A DNA stretch of 64,000 nt from Amycolatopsis sp. EV170708-02-1 (lineage in GTDB: Bacteria > Actinomycetota > Actinomycetes > Mycobacteriales > Pseudonocardiaceae), in the NCBI RefSeq assembly GCF_022479115.1, contig NZ_CP092497.1:5084001-5148000 (forward strand). Direction: 5' to 3'. The notes below the pieces were generated by a model that saw only the letters and a program-made list of their open reading frames with translations, searched no databases and was not told the DNA's origin. Positions 1-8,941 of this stretch are shown here, one piece after another (the stretch's first letter is position 1; every line of letters begins with the position of its first letter). Position numbers and translations under genes: made by a program.

Positions 1-2624
1 CGCACGAGGGCGAGACTCTGGCAGGACACGGCGAACGTCGCGGCCCGGCTCGCGAACGCGGCTCGCAATCCCTCGCGCTGAGCGGTGGCGACGACGGTGT
101 CCAGGTCGTCGAGGAAGACGAGCGCGACGCCGTCGTCGAGCGCACGGCGGACCTCGCCCGCCGGGTCGTCGGTCTCCTTGCAGGCGACGAAGGCCACGTT
201 CCGCCGGACGGCGTGCGCGTGCTGTGGCAGCACCCGGCCGAGAACCTTCAGATCGCCGCGGACATTCGGGACACGACCGGCGAGCGCGTAGAGCAGGGCG
301 CTCTTGCCCGCCGGACCGGAGCCGTGCACGGCGAGGATCTCCCCCGGGCCGAGATGCAGTTCGACGTCGCGGAAGATCGTGCGGCCCCGGTCGTCGTCGA
401 CCCGGAGACCGGCGGCACTGATCACTTCGGACGAACCCGGCGCGGGCCAGTCGGCGAGCCGGAGTTCGTGGACGAGACCGTCGCCCTCGGCGTCGAACAC
501 GGGCAGTTTGCGATCCAGCCACGGCGGCAGCCCCCAGGCACGCGGGCCCAGCAGCGCGAGGATCGCCGGGACGAGCGTCATCCGCACCAGGAAGGCGTCC
601 ACGAACACCCCGACCGCGAGACTGAACGCGATCGGTTTGATCGTGGCGCTGCCTTCGGGCACGAAGGCGGCGAACACGCCCAGCATGATCACCGCCGCCG
701 CGGTCACGACCCTCGACGCGGACACGAACCCCGTCTCGATCGCCTTGTGCGCGTCGCCGTGATGGACGTAGTCCTCCCGGATCCGGGACACGAGGAACAC
801 CTCGTAGTCCATGGCGAGTCCGAAAAGGACACCCATCAGGATGATCGGCAGGAAACTGATCACACTGCCGGTGCGCGTGACGCCCAGCGCCTCGGCCAGA
901 TGCCCCTGCCCGAACACGAACGACGTGGCGCCGAACGCCGCCCCGATCGAAAGCAGGTAGCCGAAGGTGGCCTTGAGCGGCACGAGGATCGAGCGGAACA
1001 CCATCGCCAGCAGCACGAGCGAGAGCCCGACGACCAGGATGCCGAACGGCAGCAGCGCGTCACCGAGCTGCGTGGACACGTCGATGCCGACGGCGGTGAA
1101 TCCGGTGACCGCGGTCCGCACGCCGTACCGCTCCTCGAACTGCCCTTCCATCGACCGCAGCCGCTCGACGAGGTCGTCGGTCGCCTCGTCGTAGGCGCCG
1201 GTCGTCGGCACGACCTGGATGATCGCGGTGTCGCCCTTGGGATTCGGCGTGGCGAGCGGGACGACGGCGACGCCGGGCACCTTGCGGATGTCGTCGGCGA
1301 TGCCGTTGGTGATCCCGACCGGGTCGGTGGTCGAAAGGATGTCCGCGGTGACGACCAGCGGACCGTTGAAACCGGGTCCGAAATGCTCGGCCACCGCGTC
1401 GTAGGCGACCCGCGCCGGAGTGCCGTCCTCGTCGGTCCCGTTGTCCGGCAAGGCGAGCCGGAGATCCAGCGCGGGCACCGACGCTATCGCCAGCACCCCG
1501 ACGATCAGTCCGATCGTGACCCACGGCGACTTCGTGGCCAGCCGGACCCAGCGGAGGCTGAACCGCGTCTTCTTCTTGGGCTTCCGGGTTTTTCGCGGCT
1601 TCTTGGGCCGCAGCCGCTCGCCGGCGAACGCCAGCAGCGCGGGGATGAGGGTGATGGCCACGATCACCGCGACCGCGACACCGCCCGCCGCCGCGATACC
1701 CATCGTCGTCAGGAACGGGATCCCGGCGACGAACAGGCCCAGAAGGGCGATCACCACGGTGAGCCCGGCGAAGATGACCGCGGATCCGGCGGTGGCGGTC
1801 GCCCTGGCGATCGACTCCTCGACCTCCAGTCCTTCGGCGAGCTGATCCCGGTGCCGTGAAAGAAGGAAGAGCGCGTAGTCGATGCCGACGGCGAGCCCGA
1901 GCATGACCGCGAGCATCGGCGCCGTGGAGGACACCGTCGCCACCGAAGTCGCCGCGTAGACCAGCGCCACCGACACACCGACGCCGAGGATCGCCGTCAG
2001 CAAAGGCATCCCGGCCGCGATGAACGAACCGAACACCATCAGCAGCACCACGAGCGCGATGACGAGGCCGATCCCCTCGGTGGGGCTGAGCTTCGGCACC
2101 TTATCCGAGAAGGCGTCGCCGCCGGTGAGCACCTCCGTGCCGTGGCCGATCCGGTTCTCCAGGTCCTGCGCGAGCCCGGCGAGCGCGGTCCGGGTCGACG
2201 GCTGGATGTCGGCGAGCCCGACGTCGAGCTGCACGGTGACCAGAGCGGCGCGGCCGTCCTTCGACACCGCGTCGTGCACGGCCGGGTCGAAGGGGTTGAC
2301 CACCGTCGAGACCTGCGGGGCCCGGGTCAGCTCCGGGACCACGGCGGCGACCGAGTCGCGCACGGCGGCGGAGTCGGCACGCCGGCCTTCGGGGACGAGC
2401 ACCACCAGCTGCGCCGAGGTCCCGCTCACCTGCGGGAAGACCCGGCCGAGGTGATCGAGCGCCTCCTGGGACTCCGAGCCGGGGATCGCGAACGTGTCGT
2501 CGGTGCCCTGCCCGAACAGCAGCGCCGCGCCGCCGGAGACGCACAGCACGACCAGCCACAACGCGGTGACCAGCACGCGGCCGCGGGCGGCGAGCCTGCC
2601 GAGGCGGTAGAGGAATGACGACAC
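1..2624 (-). CDS. MMPL/RND-family exporter fused to an ABC-type ATPase-like domain (3'-partial)
   Basis: The gene starts at GTG 2624 behind GGGAG and stays in one frame to the left edge, at least 874 codons. Residues 1 to about 700 are an MMPL exporter of the RND superfamily, normally driven by proton flux. Both family repeats are visible: GLAVGIDYALFLLSR near residue 240 and GLAMDYEVFLVSRIRED near 604, followed by FVDAFLVRMTLVPAIL near 670. After a short linker (WLDRKLPVFD, about 702) comes a nucleotide-binding segment with a Walker A motif GSGPAGKS near 766 and a Walker B-like ALVFLDDLD near 835. No LSGGQ signature is visible between them. The frame is identical on both sides of the junction, so the fusion is real in this sequence. 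It is divergent from a TetR gene, which probably represses it. The substrate cannot be told; a drug or lipid is likely. Confidence 0.9.
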   Translation of the reverse strand, partial: MSSFLYRLGRLAARGRVLVTALWLVVLCVSGGAALLFGQGTDDTFAIPGSESQEALDHLGRVFPQVSGTSAQLVVLVPEGRRADSAAVRDSVAAVVPELTRAPQVSTVVNPFDPAVHDAVSKDGRAALVTVQLDVGLADIQPSTRTALAGLAQDLENRIGHGTEVLTGGDAFSDKVPKLSPTEGIGLVIALVVLLMVFGSFIAAGMPLLTAILGVGVSVALVYAATSVATVSSTAPMLAVMLGLAVGIDYALFLLSRHRDQLAEGLEVEESIARATATAGSAVIFAGLTVVIALLGLFVAGIPFLTTMGIAAAGGVAVAVIVAITLIPALLAFAGERLRPKKPRKTRKPKKKTRFSLRWVRLATKSPWVTIGLIVGVLAIASVPALDLRLALPDNGTDEDGTPARVAYDAVAEHFGPGFNGPLVVTADILSTTDPVGITNGIADDIRKVPGVAVVPLATPNPKGDTAIIQVVPTTGAYDEATDDLVERLRSMEGQFEERYGVRTAVTGFTAVGIDVSTQLGDALLPFGILVVGLSLVLLAMVFRSILVPLKATFGYLLSIGAAFGATSFVFGQGHLAEALGVTRTGSVISFLPIILMGVLFGLAMDYEVFLVSRIREDYVHHGDAHKAIETGFVSASRVVTAAAVIMLGVFAAFVPEGSATIKPIAFSLAVGVFVDAFLVRMTLVPAILALLGPRAWGLPPWLDRKLPVFDAEGDGLVHELRLADWPAPGSSEVISAAGLRVDDDRGRTIFRDVELHLGPGEILAVHGSGPAGKSALLYALAGRVPNVRGDLKVLGRVLPQHAHAVRRNVAFVACKETDDPAGEVRRALDDGVALVFLDDLDTVVATAQREGLRAAFASRAATFAVSCQSLALV

Positions 2625-2646
2625 GATCGGCTCCCGGCACTCGGTG

Positions 2647-2693
2647 GATACACGGCGTATCGTAATACACGCTGTATCCGATTCACGATGTAT
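2647..2693. promoter_or_regulatory. Three tandem palindromic operators between the MMPL and TetR genes
   Basis: Three related near-palindromes follow each other: GATACACGGCGTATC (2647-2661), ATACACGCTGTAT (2665-2677) and ATTCACGATGTAT (2681-2693). They share the core ATNCACG.NGTAT and are spaced about 16-17 bp, roughly one and a half helical turns. They lie between the divergent starts at 2624 and 2765. A TetR-family dimer binding here could control both genes. The repeats are seen directly; the regulator assignment is inferred from position. Confidence 0.75.
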
Positions 2694-2764
2694 CCTGTCC
2701 CACAGCCGGGTGAACCGGGCCGATGCGAAAGAATGGCGAGATGACCGAGGAGCGGGGCGCCACC

Positions 2765-3394
2765 ATGACCAGGCGCCGGGCGGACACCCGCCGACGGCTG
2801 ATCGACGCGGCGTACGAGGCCTTCTCCGAACGCGGCATCCGGGACACCCCGGTCGAGCTGATCTGCGAGCGCGCCGGCTTCACCCGCGGCGCCTTCTACT
2901 CGAATTTCAGCTCGAAGGAAGACCTCTTCCTCGCCCTGTTCCAGGAGGAGACCGAGATCCGGCTCGAACGGTTCCGCGAGGCCACTGAGAGCGTGCTCGG
3001 CGACGCCGTCGTCGGCGCGCACGAAGACCTCTCCCCCACCCTCGGGCGGATCGCCGAACTGTTCATGGTCGCGCTCAACGCGGACAAGGACTGGTACCTG
3101 CTGTGCGCGGAATTCCGCACCCAGGGCCTGCGGCAGCCGGAGATCCGCGACCGGATCGGCGCCGCGTTCCGGTACTTCCACACCGAACTGGGCGCGGTAC
3201 TGGTCGGCACGCTCGACCGGATCGACCGGCGCTTGACGATCTCGGCGGACGACGCGGTGCACGTCCTGGTCGCCCTGTACGAACAGGGGCTGCAGAACTA
3301 CCTGCTGGAAGGCGGCGAACTCCCCGCCGACGGCCGGTTCGTCAGCGAACTGATCCCGAAGGTGATGGCGTCGCTCATCGTCCCGGCGAACTGA
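2765..3394 (+). CDS. TetR/AcrR-family transcriptional regulator
   Basis: This 209-residue protein has the TetR N-terminal helix-turn-helix: TRRRLIDAAYEAFSERG, then ELICERAGFTRGAFYSNF, with the typical GAFYSNFSSKEDLFLALF recognition-helix end. The C-terminal half is the variable ligand-binding domain. In-frame ATGs also exist at 2723 and 2741; I prefer 2765 because GAGGAG lies upstream of it and the family usually has only a few residues before the first helix. It is divergent from the MMPL exporter and faces three palindromes, so it is the likely local repressor of that exporter. The inducer is unknown. Confidence 0.9.
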   Translation: MTRRRADTRRRLIDAAYEAFSERGIRDTPVELICERAGFTRGAFYSNFSSKEDLFLALFQEETEIRLERFREATESVLGDAVVGAHEDLSPTLGRIAELFMVALNADKDWYLLCAEFRTQGLRQPEIRDRIGAAFRYFHTELGAVLVGTLDRIDRRLTISADDAVHVLVALYEQGLQNYLLEGGELPADGRFVSELIPKVMASLIVPAN

Positions 3395-3398
3395 CCCT

Positions 3399-3878
3399 TC
3401 AGCACCGCGGCGGTAGCCACCCAGGCGTGGTCACGACCTGCTCGGGCGCCACAGGCATCTGCGAGGTCTTCGGCCCGAAGACGAAGCCGACGAGCCCGCC
3501 GGGGCAGACCCGCACCGCACTGGGCCCGTCCCGGGTCCCGGATTCGCGCCAGGCCACCGGATCCAGCCCGACTCGCCACACCTTCCAGAACGACGCGCCG
3601 TCCCGATGGCCGGTACAGGGATCGCCATCGGGCAGACCTTCGACGCGGCAGACGTAACGGGAGTCGCCGTACGGCCCCGGTCCGTCCCCCAGCCGCACCG
3701 CGAGCCCGGAGCGTTCGAGCGCGGTCCGCGCGTCACCGGGCGAGCCGGACACGCAGCGAACGAGCACGCCGACCGCGACGGTCACCCCTTCCGTTCCCTC
3801 GCAGGCACCCGTTCGGGAAACGGGGTCCACGGCGGGAAGAAGGGCCACCAGGCTGAGGAGCACCGTCAAGATCGACAC
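3399..3878 (-). CDS. Small secreted cysteine-rich protein of unknown function
   Basis: About 159 residues, with a hydrophobic N-terminus (ILTVLLSLVALLPAVDP) that looks like a signal peptide, so the mature protein should be extracellular. Six cysteines remain after the signal (in GACEG, VRCVSG, YVCRVEG, DPCTG, VRVCPGG and the final PPRC), which would allow three disulfides. The YVCRVEGLPDGDPC-FWKVWR pattern recurs in short exported actinobacterial proteins, but I cannot name the family. GTG 3878 has GAAGG directly against it; TTG 3869 lies 8 bases from the same GAAGG and may be the true start. It is convergent with the TetR gene, ending 4 bases from it. Confidence 0.6.
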   Translation of the reverse strand: MSILTVLLSLVALLPAVDPVSRTGACEGTEGVTVAVGVLVRCVSGSPGDARTALERSGLAVRLGDGPGPYGDSRYVCRVEGLPDGDPCTGHRDGASFWKVWRVGLDPVAWRESGTRDGPSAVRVCPGGLVGFVFGPKTSQMPVAPEQVVTTPGWLPPRC

Positions 3879-4087
3879 CTTCGGATACTAGGGGTGTCCC
3901 CCTGGCTGCGCACAGTGAATCTTTCGAGGAGCGCCGACATAAATCACGCTCCGTTTCGCACGAAACGAGAGAATATGTCGGAAATTGCCCTGTTCTGGGG
4001 ACTTGCGCATTCTCCGGCGCAGGAAAAAGATGTGTTCTTCTCGCGCGCACCACTCCATCGGGTGCGGCTCTTCGAAAGGTTCAGAGC

Positions 4088-4828
4088 GTGACGCGCAGGC
4101 GCCTTGTCGCATTCGTCGTTCCCCTCGCCCTCGCCGGATTCCTGCTCACCGCGGGCGGCACCGCCCACTCGCGGCAGCCTGCCCAGAGCCCGGTCGACAT
4201 CTCCCCCGGCGCGATCAGGTTCGATCCGACCCTGCCGAGGCTGGACATCTCCTACGGCCACTCGGATCTGGACCTCGAATACATCCGGAAGGACGCGTCG
4301 GACGCCGACGGATGCGGAACGAGGAATCACGAAGAAACCGAAGAGGCCGTCGTCAGGCCGGGCACCGGGCACGTCACACTCGCCGGGGTCCGCTACGAGC
4401 TCGAACAGTTCCATTTCCACACCCCGTCCGAACACCGTTTCCGCGGGCGCACCGATCCGCTGGAAATGCATTTCGTGCACCGCAGCGCCGCCGGGAAACT
4501 GCTGGTGATCGGCGTGCCCCTGCGTTCGGGCGCCGCGTCGCCGGTGGATCGCGTCCTGGCGAAACTCGCCCCGGAATGCGGCGAAACGGTGGCACTGGAG
4601 GACTTCGACCTCGCCACGCTCCTGCCCCGCGACCGGAGCACACTGCGCTACGACGGATCCCTCACGACGGCCCCGTTCACCGAAGGCGTGCAGTGGTTCC
4701 TGATGTCCGAGCAGACCGTCTCGCCGTCGACGATCGCGCGGTTCCAGGGCCTGTTCGGAGCGGGCAACGCCCGCGCGCCCCAGCCGCTCAACGGGCGGAG
4801 GCTGACCGTCGTACCCCAATTCTCGTGA
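4088..4828 (+). CDS. Secreted alpha-class carbonic anhydrase
   Basis: This 246-residue protein has a signal peptide (RRRLVAFVVPLALAGFLLTAGG) and then the alpha-carbonic anhydrase fold, a zinc enzyme that hydrates CO2 to bicarbonate. The canonical motifs are present in order: QSPVDI near residue 34, EQFHFHTPSEH near 111 carrying two zinc-ligand histidines, LEMHFVH near 130 carrying the third, TTAPFTEGVQWFL near 197 in place of TTPPCSEGV, and LNGRR near the end. Length matches the family. The start is GTG. It probably acts outside the membrane. The stop codon lies inside a palindromic repeat (4822-4867), which may form its terminator. Confidence 0.92.
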   Translation: MTRRRLVAFVVPLALAGFLLTAGGTAHSRQPAQSPVDISPGAIRFDPTLPRLDISYGHSDLDLEYIRKDASDADGCGTRNHEETEEAVVRPGTGHVTLAGVRYELEQFHFHTPSEHRFRGRTDPLEMHFVHRSAAGKLLVIGVPLRSGAASPVDRVLAKLAPECGETVALEDFDLATLLPRDRSTLRYDGSLTTAPFTEGVQWFLMSEQTVSPSTIARFQGLFGAGNARAPQPLNGRRLTVVPQFS

Positions 4829-4867
4829 GTGGCGAGGACGGTTAGAACCGTCCTTACCACTCACGAG
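4822..4867. repeat. Palindromic repeat family A, copy 1 (terminator-like hairpin)
   Basis: Two 22-base arms (4822-4843 and 4846-4867, two mismatches) flank an AG loop. The inner stem is GAGGACGGTT-AG-AACCGTCCT. The element contains the stop codon of the carbonic anhydrase gene. A nearly identical copy sits at 59163-59206 after another gene end. No T-run follows, so it is a hairpin of terminator-like shape rather than a classical terminator. Confidence 0.85.
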
Positions 4868-4963
4868 GCGAGAGGTCTCGTTTCATCGGGATTTCATGGC
4901 TCCGCCCTACGGTTCCGGGCACGGATCCGCGGCCGCGGACCGGTGGTCCACGAGGAGACGTGC

Positions 4964-5404
4964 ATGAGCCCGGCGAGCCGGACCCCGTACAACATGGTGA
5001 CGCCCCGGGACGACGCGCCGAGCCCCGGCCAACGGGACGGGGTCGTCGGACCGGGCTGGAGCTGGGCGGCGTTCTTCACACCGTGGGCCGACGGCCGCCC
5101 GTCGCCGAAGTACCGGTGGACGCTGTTCGAAACCGCCGCCGACGCCGTCGAAGATCTCCGCCGCTGCCTCGAGAACAGCGTCGTCGGCAGGCGCGGCGCC
5201 CTCTGCTCCTCCGTGCTCCGCAGGCGCGGGGCACCAAGGGAGTTGGTGCTGTGCGACGCCGCGGAGTGGGCTTACGCCGTCCACGAGGTCCGCGCCGGGG
5301 TGCACCTGGCCGACGCCGCCGACAGCTACTTCGCGCGCTGGCGGACGAGTATGGCCGGGCACCGGTTCACGATCGTCAACGCCGGAGCACCGACTGTCTG
5401 GTGA
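4964..5404 (+). CDS. Hypothetical protein
   Basis: A 146-residue protein that I do not recognise. The start chosen is ATG 4964, since GAGGAGA lies 6 bases upstream; the frame is open further upstream but without such a site. It has no signal peptide or membrane segment. The middle (GWSWAAFFTPWADGRPSPKY) is rich in aromatic residues and resembles small soluble actinomycete proteins of unknown role. The 3' end overlaps the convergent SARP gene by 29 bases. Confidence 0.6.
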   Translation: MSPASRTPYNMVTPRDDAPSPGQRDGVVGPGWSWAAFFTPWADGRPSPKYRWTLFETAADAVEDLRRCLENSVVGRRGALCSSVLRRRGAPRELVLCDAAEWAYAVHEVRAGVHLADAADSYFARWRTSMAGHRFTIVNAGAPTVW

Positions 5405-8258
5405 GGTCCAGACCTTCCAGCGCGAGGGTGCGCTGAAGGGAATCGCCGTCGGGCCCTATGGTGGTGAGCACCCATTCGAAGTGCTCCCTGGCCGCCACCG
5501 GATCGCCCGCGGCGAGATGGGTGCGGCCGAGCCGGTTGCGGATCTCGGACTCCATCCCGACGATGGTCTCCTCGGTGACGGCCGTCAGCGCGCGCCGCTG
5601 GAGTTCGAACGCCTCGGAGAGATTCCCCAGTTCCAGTTCCGCGGCACCCAGCCGGGCGAGGCTGGTCGCGACCAGCAGGCCGTCCGTGGTCTCTTCGGCG
5701 AGTTCGACGGACCGCCGGAGGTCGAGCGCGGCTTCGGCGAACCTGCCGATTTCGAGCTGAACCGTGCCGATATGGCACAGCACCCTCGCCAGCATCCCCG
5801 TGCTGCCGATCTCCTCGCTCAGCTCACGCGCGCGGCGGAGGTGGACGAGCGCCTCTTCGTGCTCGCCCTGCAGATAGGCGAGATAGCCCAGCGCCGACAA
5901 CGATCTCTCGGCGAGCCAGCTGTCCCCCACCTCGTCGGCCATGACCATCACCCGCCGCATCCCGGGGATGGCGAGATCGTGCCGTCCGGCGATCAGGTCC
6001 GCCATGGTGAGCCCGCCCAGCGCCCGCGCCTCCACGCCGCGGTCTCCGGAGGACTGGCCCGCCCGCAGCGCGTCGTCGAACCAGCCGCGCGCCCGGTCCA
6101 GCTGGCCTTGCATGGCGTAGGCGTAGCCGAGGCAGAACCGCAGCGAAGAGACGAGGCGTTCGTCTTCGGCCTGTTCGGCCAGCGGCAGCGCGATCTGCAG
6201 CGCCGTCCGGCATTCGTGGTATCGCTGCTGGCGGGCGAGATAATCGACGAGCCCCTCGGCGACAGAGCACGCGAGGTCGTGCAACCCGGATTCGGCCGCC
6301 TGGGCCACCACCTCGGGCAGGTCGCCGACGGCGTCGAGCCAGGCGGAAGCGTCGCGCTGGCCGGTGAAAGGCCCTCCCGTCTCCAGCGGGAACCGCGCGA
6401 CGCCCCATTCAGTCGCCCGGCGAGCGGCGCCGAGATACAAGCCGTACACCCGTTTCCGTGCCGCTTCGGCGGCCTCTTCCGGCATCTCCCCGGCGAGCCG
6501 CCGGGCGTAGACCGCCACCAGGTCGTGCAGCCGGTAGCGGCCGCTCGCCGGTTCCTGCACGAGGCTGGCGTCGACCAGGCTTTCCAGCCGCCGTTCGGCT
6601 TCGGCCGGTGAGCAGTCCAGCAGGGCGGAGACCGAGAGCCGGTCGAACTCGGCCGTCGGCGACAGGCCGAGCACACTGAACGCGTCCTGCTCGGCGGGCC
6701 GCAGCTGTTCGTACGAGAGGCGCAGCGCCACCTCGACGCTGCGATCCTCGGCGGTCAGCTCGCCGAGCCTGCGCTCGTCGTCCGACATCCGGTCCACCAG
6801 GTCCTTGAACGTCCACATCGGACGGTTCTGCAGCCGGGCGCCCGCGATCCGCAGCGCGAGCGGCAGACGCCCGCACAGTCCGGCGAGGGCGCGCACGGCG
6901 AACCGCTCCCCCTCCGCCCTCGGCGCTCCGACGATGCGGCCGAGCAGCCGCTCCGCCGCTTCGAGACCCAGCGCACCGAGGGAAACGCGGCGGTCTGCGT
7001 CCAAACCGGACAGACGGCGACGGCTGGTCACCAGCACCCGGCTGCCCGGCCCGGACGGCAGCAACGGCCGCACCTGCCCGGCGGACTCGGCGTTGTCGAG
7101 CACCAGCAGCAACCGCAGCTGCGCGGTCGCCGCCCGCCACGACGCGGACAGCTCGTCGAGATCGTCCGGCATGAGCCCGTCTTCGACCCCGACCGCGCGA
7201 AGCAGCCGCCGCAGCGCGCGCTCCGGCGTCACCGGCTCGCGACCTTCGGTGTAGCCGTGGAGATCCACGAACAACGCACCGTCCGGATAGGACTCGCGGA
7301 GCCGGTGGGCCGCGCGCACCGCGAGCGCGGTCTTCCCCGCGCCCGCGACACCGTCGACGGTGTCGACCGAGACCGACTCCGGATCGCCGTCCTCCACGAG
7401 CAGCGCGAGTTCCCGGTCCCTGCCGACGAGTTCGCCGTTGGTGGCGGGCAGTTCGTTGCGGATCCGGCGGGTCGGCTCCCGGCGCGGGGCGACACCGAGC
7501 AGCGCCTCGTCCCCGCGCAGTACCGCTTCCTGTACCTGCCGCAGCTCCTCGCCCGGCTCGACACCGAGCTGCTCCACCAGCCGCTCGCGGACGTCGGTGA
7601 ACACCTCCAGCGCCTCCGCCTGCCGCCCGCCGCCGTAGAGCGCCCGCATCAGCAACGCGGCCAGCGGCTCGCTCGGCGGGTCGGCGGACACCAGCGCCGA
7701 GAGCTCGCCGATCACCTCGTCGAACCGTCCGAGTTTCAGCTGGGCCCGCAGTTTCCGGCGCAGGAACAGCAGCTTGCGTTCCTCCAGCCGCCGCCGCTCG
7801 CCCTGGACGAACGCTCCGGGCAGCCCCGTCAGCGGCTCGCCGTGGAACAGCCGGAGTGCCTCGGCGAAGGTGTCCACCGCGGCGACGAGGTCGCCCGATT
7901 CCTCGGCGGCGGCCGCGACGGCCGCTACCTCCTCCAGCCGGACCACGTCGAGGCGCACCCCGCCGCCGGCGAACCGGTAGCCACCGCGGTCGGACACGAT
8001 CACCGAGTCCCGCGGCTTCGTCCCTGACGTGTCCAGGCATTGCCGCAGCCGCCGGACGTACACCGGCAGCACGTTCGACTCCGGCGGCTTCTCCCAGAGC
8101 CCGTCGGTGAGTTCGTAGTGGCTGACGGTCACGTCTGGGCGCAGCAGCAGCGCGGCGAGGACGGCCTGCTGGCGGACCGGACCGAGGTCCAGCCGGGTCT
8201 CGCCGTGCCAGGCCCGCAACGGGCCGAGCACTTCGAACCGCAGCTTCGATTCCGACAT
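5376..8258 (-). CDS. AfsR/SARP-type transcriptional regulator with NB-ARC and TPR domains
   Basis: A 960-residue regulator. Domains in order: OmpR-like winged helix (about 1-95, starting LRFEVLGPLRAWHGETRLDLG), bacterial transcriptional activator (BTAD) domain (about 100-245), NB-ARC STAND ATPase with P-loop DGVAGAGKTALA near residue 300 and LLLVLDNAESAGQVRPLLP as Walker B region, then TPR-like helices to the C-terminus. The family activates secondary metabolism or development. ATG 8258 has AAGGGGGG just upstream; the open frame further upstream is only a shadow of the response-regulator gene. It lies 20 bases after that gene, so kinase, regulator and SARP probably form one operon. Confidence 0.93.
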   Translation of the reverse strand: MSESKLRFEVLGPLRAWHGETRLDLGPVRQQAVLAALLLRPDVTVSHYELTDGLWEKPPESNVLPVYVRRLRQCLDTSGTKPRDSVIVSDRGGYRFAGGGVRLDVVRLEEVAAVAAAAEESGDLVAAVDTFAEALRLFHGEPLTGLPGAFVQGERRRLEERKLLFLRRKLRAQLKLGRFDEVIGELSALVSADPPSEPLAALLMRALYGGGRQAEALEVFTDVRERLVEQLGVEPGEELRQVQEAVLRGDEALLGVAPRREPTRRIRNELPATNGELVGRDRELALLVEDGDPESVSVDTVDGVAGAGKTALAVRAAHRLRESYPDGALFVDLHGYTEGREPVTPERALRRLLRAVGVEDGLMPDDLDELSASWRAATAQLRLLLVLDNAESAGQVRPLLPSGPGSRVLVTSRRRLSGLDADRRVSLGALGLEAAERLLGRIVGAPRAEGERFAVRALAGLCGRLPLALRIAGARLQNRPMWTFKDLVDRMSDDERRLGELTAEDRSVEVALRLSYEQLRPAEQDAFSVLGLSPTAEFDRLSVSALLDCSPAEAERRLESLVDASLVQEPASGRYRLHDLVAVYARRLAGEMPEEAAEAARKRVYGLYLGAARRATEWGVARFPLETGGPFTGQRDASAWLDAVGDLPEVVAQAAESGLHDLACSVAEGLVDYLARQQRYHECRTALQIALPLAEQAEDERLVSSLRFCLGYAYAMQGQLDRARGWFDDALRAGQSSGDRGVEARALGGLTMADLIAGRHDLAIPGMRRVMVMADEVGDSWLAERSLSALGYLAYLQGEHEEALVHLRRARELSEEIGSTGMLARVLCHIGTVQLEIGRFAEAALDLRRSVELAEETTDGLLVATSLARLGAAELELGNLSEAFELQRRALTAVTEETIVGMESEIRNRLGRTHLAAGDPVAAREHFEWVLTTIGPDGDSLQRTLALEGLDLTRQSVLRR

Positions 8259-8278
8259 GATCCCCCCTTCGTTCCGCA

Positions 8279-8941
8279 CTAGCCCGGCACCACGATCCCG
8301 TGATCGAACGCGTACACGATCGCGGCCGCCCGGTCCCGCAGCTGGAGCTTGGTGAAGATCCGGCCGATATGGCTTTTCACCGTCACCTCCGAAATCACGA
8401 GGGTCGCGGCGATCTCCGCGTTGGTCAGTCCCCGGCCGATCGCCCTGAGCACGTCCTGTTCCCTCGGTGTCAGCAGTTCCGGTGAGCGTCCGCCGCTGCC
8501 GTTCCCGGCGGCCTGCCGGTAGGCGGCGAGCACCCGCCCGGTGACCCCGGGATCCAGCCAGGCGTCGCCCGCGGCGACCGCCCGCACGGCCCGGATCAGG
8601 TCTTCGGCGGGAGAATCCTTGAGCACATAGCCCGCCGCGCCCGCCCGCAGCGCGTCGGCCAAGAGGTTGTCGTCGTCGAAGGTGGTCAGCGCGAGCACGG
8701 GTGGATGCCCGCCGGTCCGCCGCAGCCGCCTGGTGGCCTCGACGCCGCCGACGTTCTTCATCCGCAGGTCCATCACGATGACGTCGACCTCGTGCGCGGC
8801 CAGCGCCGCGGGCACCTCCGAGCCGTCGCCGCATTCCCCCGCGATGACGAACCCGTCGCGCCGCCGCAGGATGCGCCGCAGCCCGGACCGGACCAGCTCC
8901 TGATCGTCGACCAGCAGCACCTGGATCTCGGCGGCGGTCAC
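8279..8941 (-). CDS. NarL/FixJ-type response regulator (LuxR HTH)
   Basis: This 220-residue regulator has a receiver domain (IQVLLVDDQELVRSGLRRIL; phosphoacceptor Asp in VDVIVMDLRMKNVGG; conserved Lys in GYVLKDSP) and a LuxR-type helix-turn-helix (LTPREQDVLRAIGRGLTNAEI, then VTVKSHIGRIFTKLQLRDR). The start is GTG 8941, which overlaps the TGA of the upstream histidine kinase in a GTGA junction, indicating translational coupling. The cognate kinase is therefore the adjacent gene, and the SARP downstream is a possible co-transcribed output. Confidence 0.93.
   Translation of the reverse strand: MTAAEIQVLLVDDQELVRSGLRRILRRRDGFVIAGECGDGSEVPAALAAHEVDVIVMDLRMKNVGGVEATRRLRRTGGHPPVLALTTFDDDNLLADALRAGAAGYVLKDSPAEDLIRAVRAVAAGDAWLDPGVTGRVLAAYRQAAGNGSGGRSPELLTPREQDVLRAIGRGLTNAEIAATLVISEVTVKSHIGRIFTKLQLRDRAAAIVYAFDHGIVVPG

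Noticed and set aside
213..1859. Long open frame on the plus strand opposite the MMPL gene (548 codons)
   Set aside because: It is antisense to a clear MMPL coding frame with family motifs; the composition (many Arg, Asp, Gly, His) is typical of a high-GC shadow frame.
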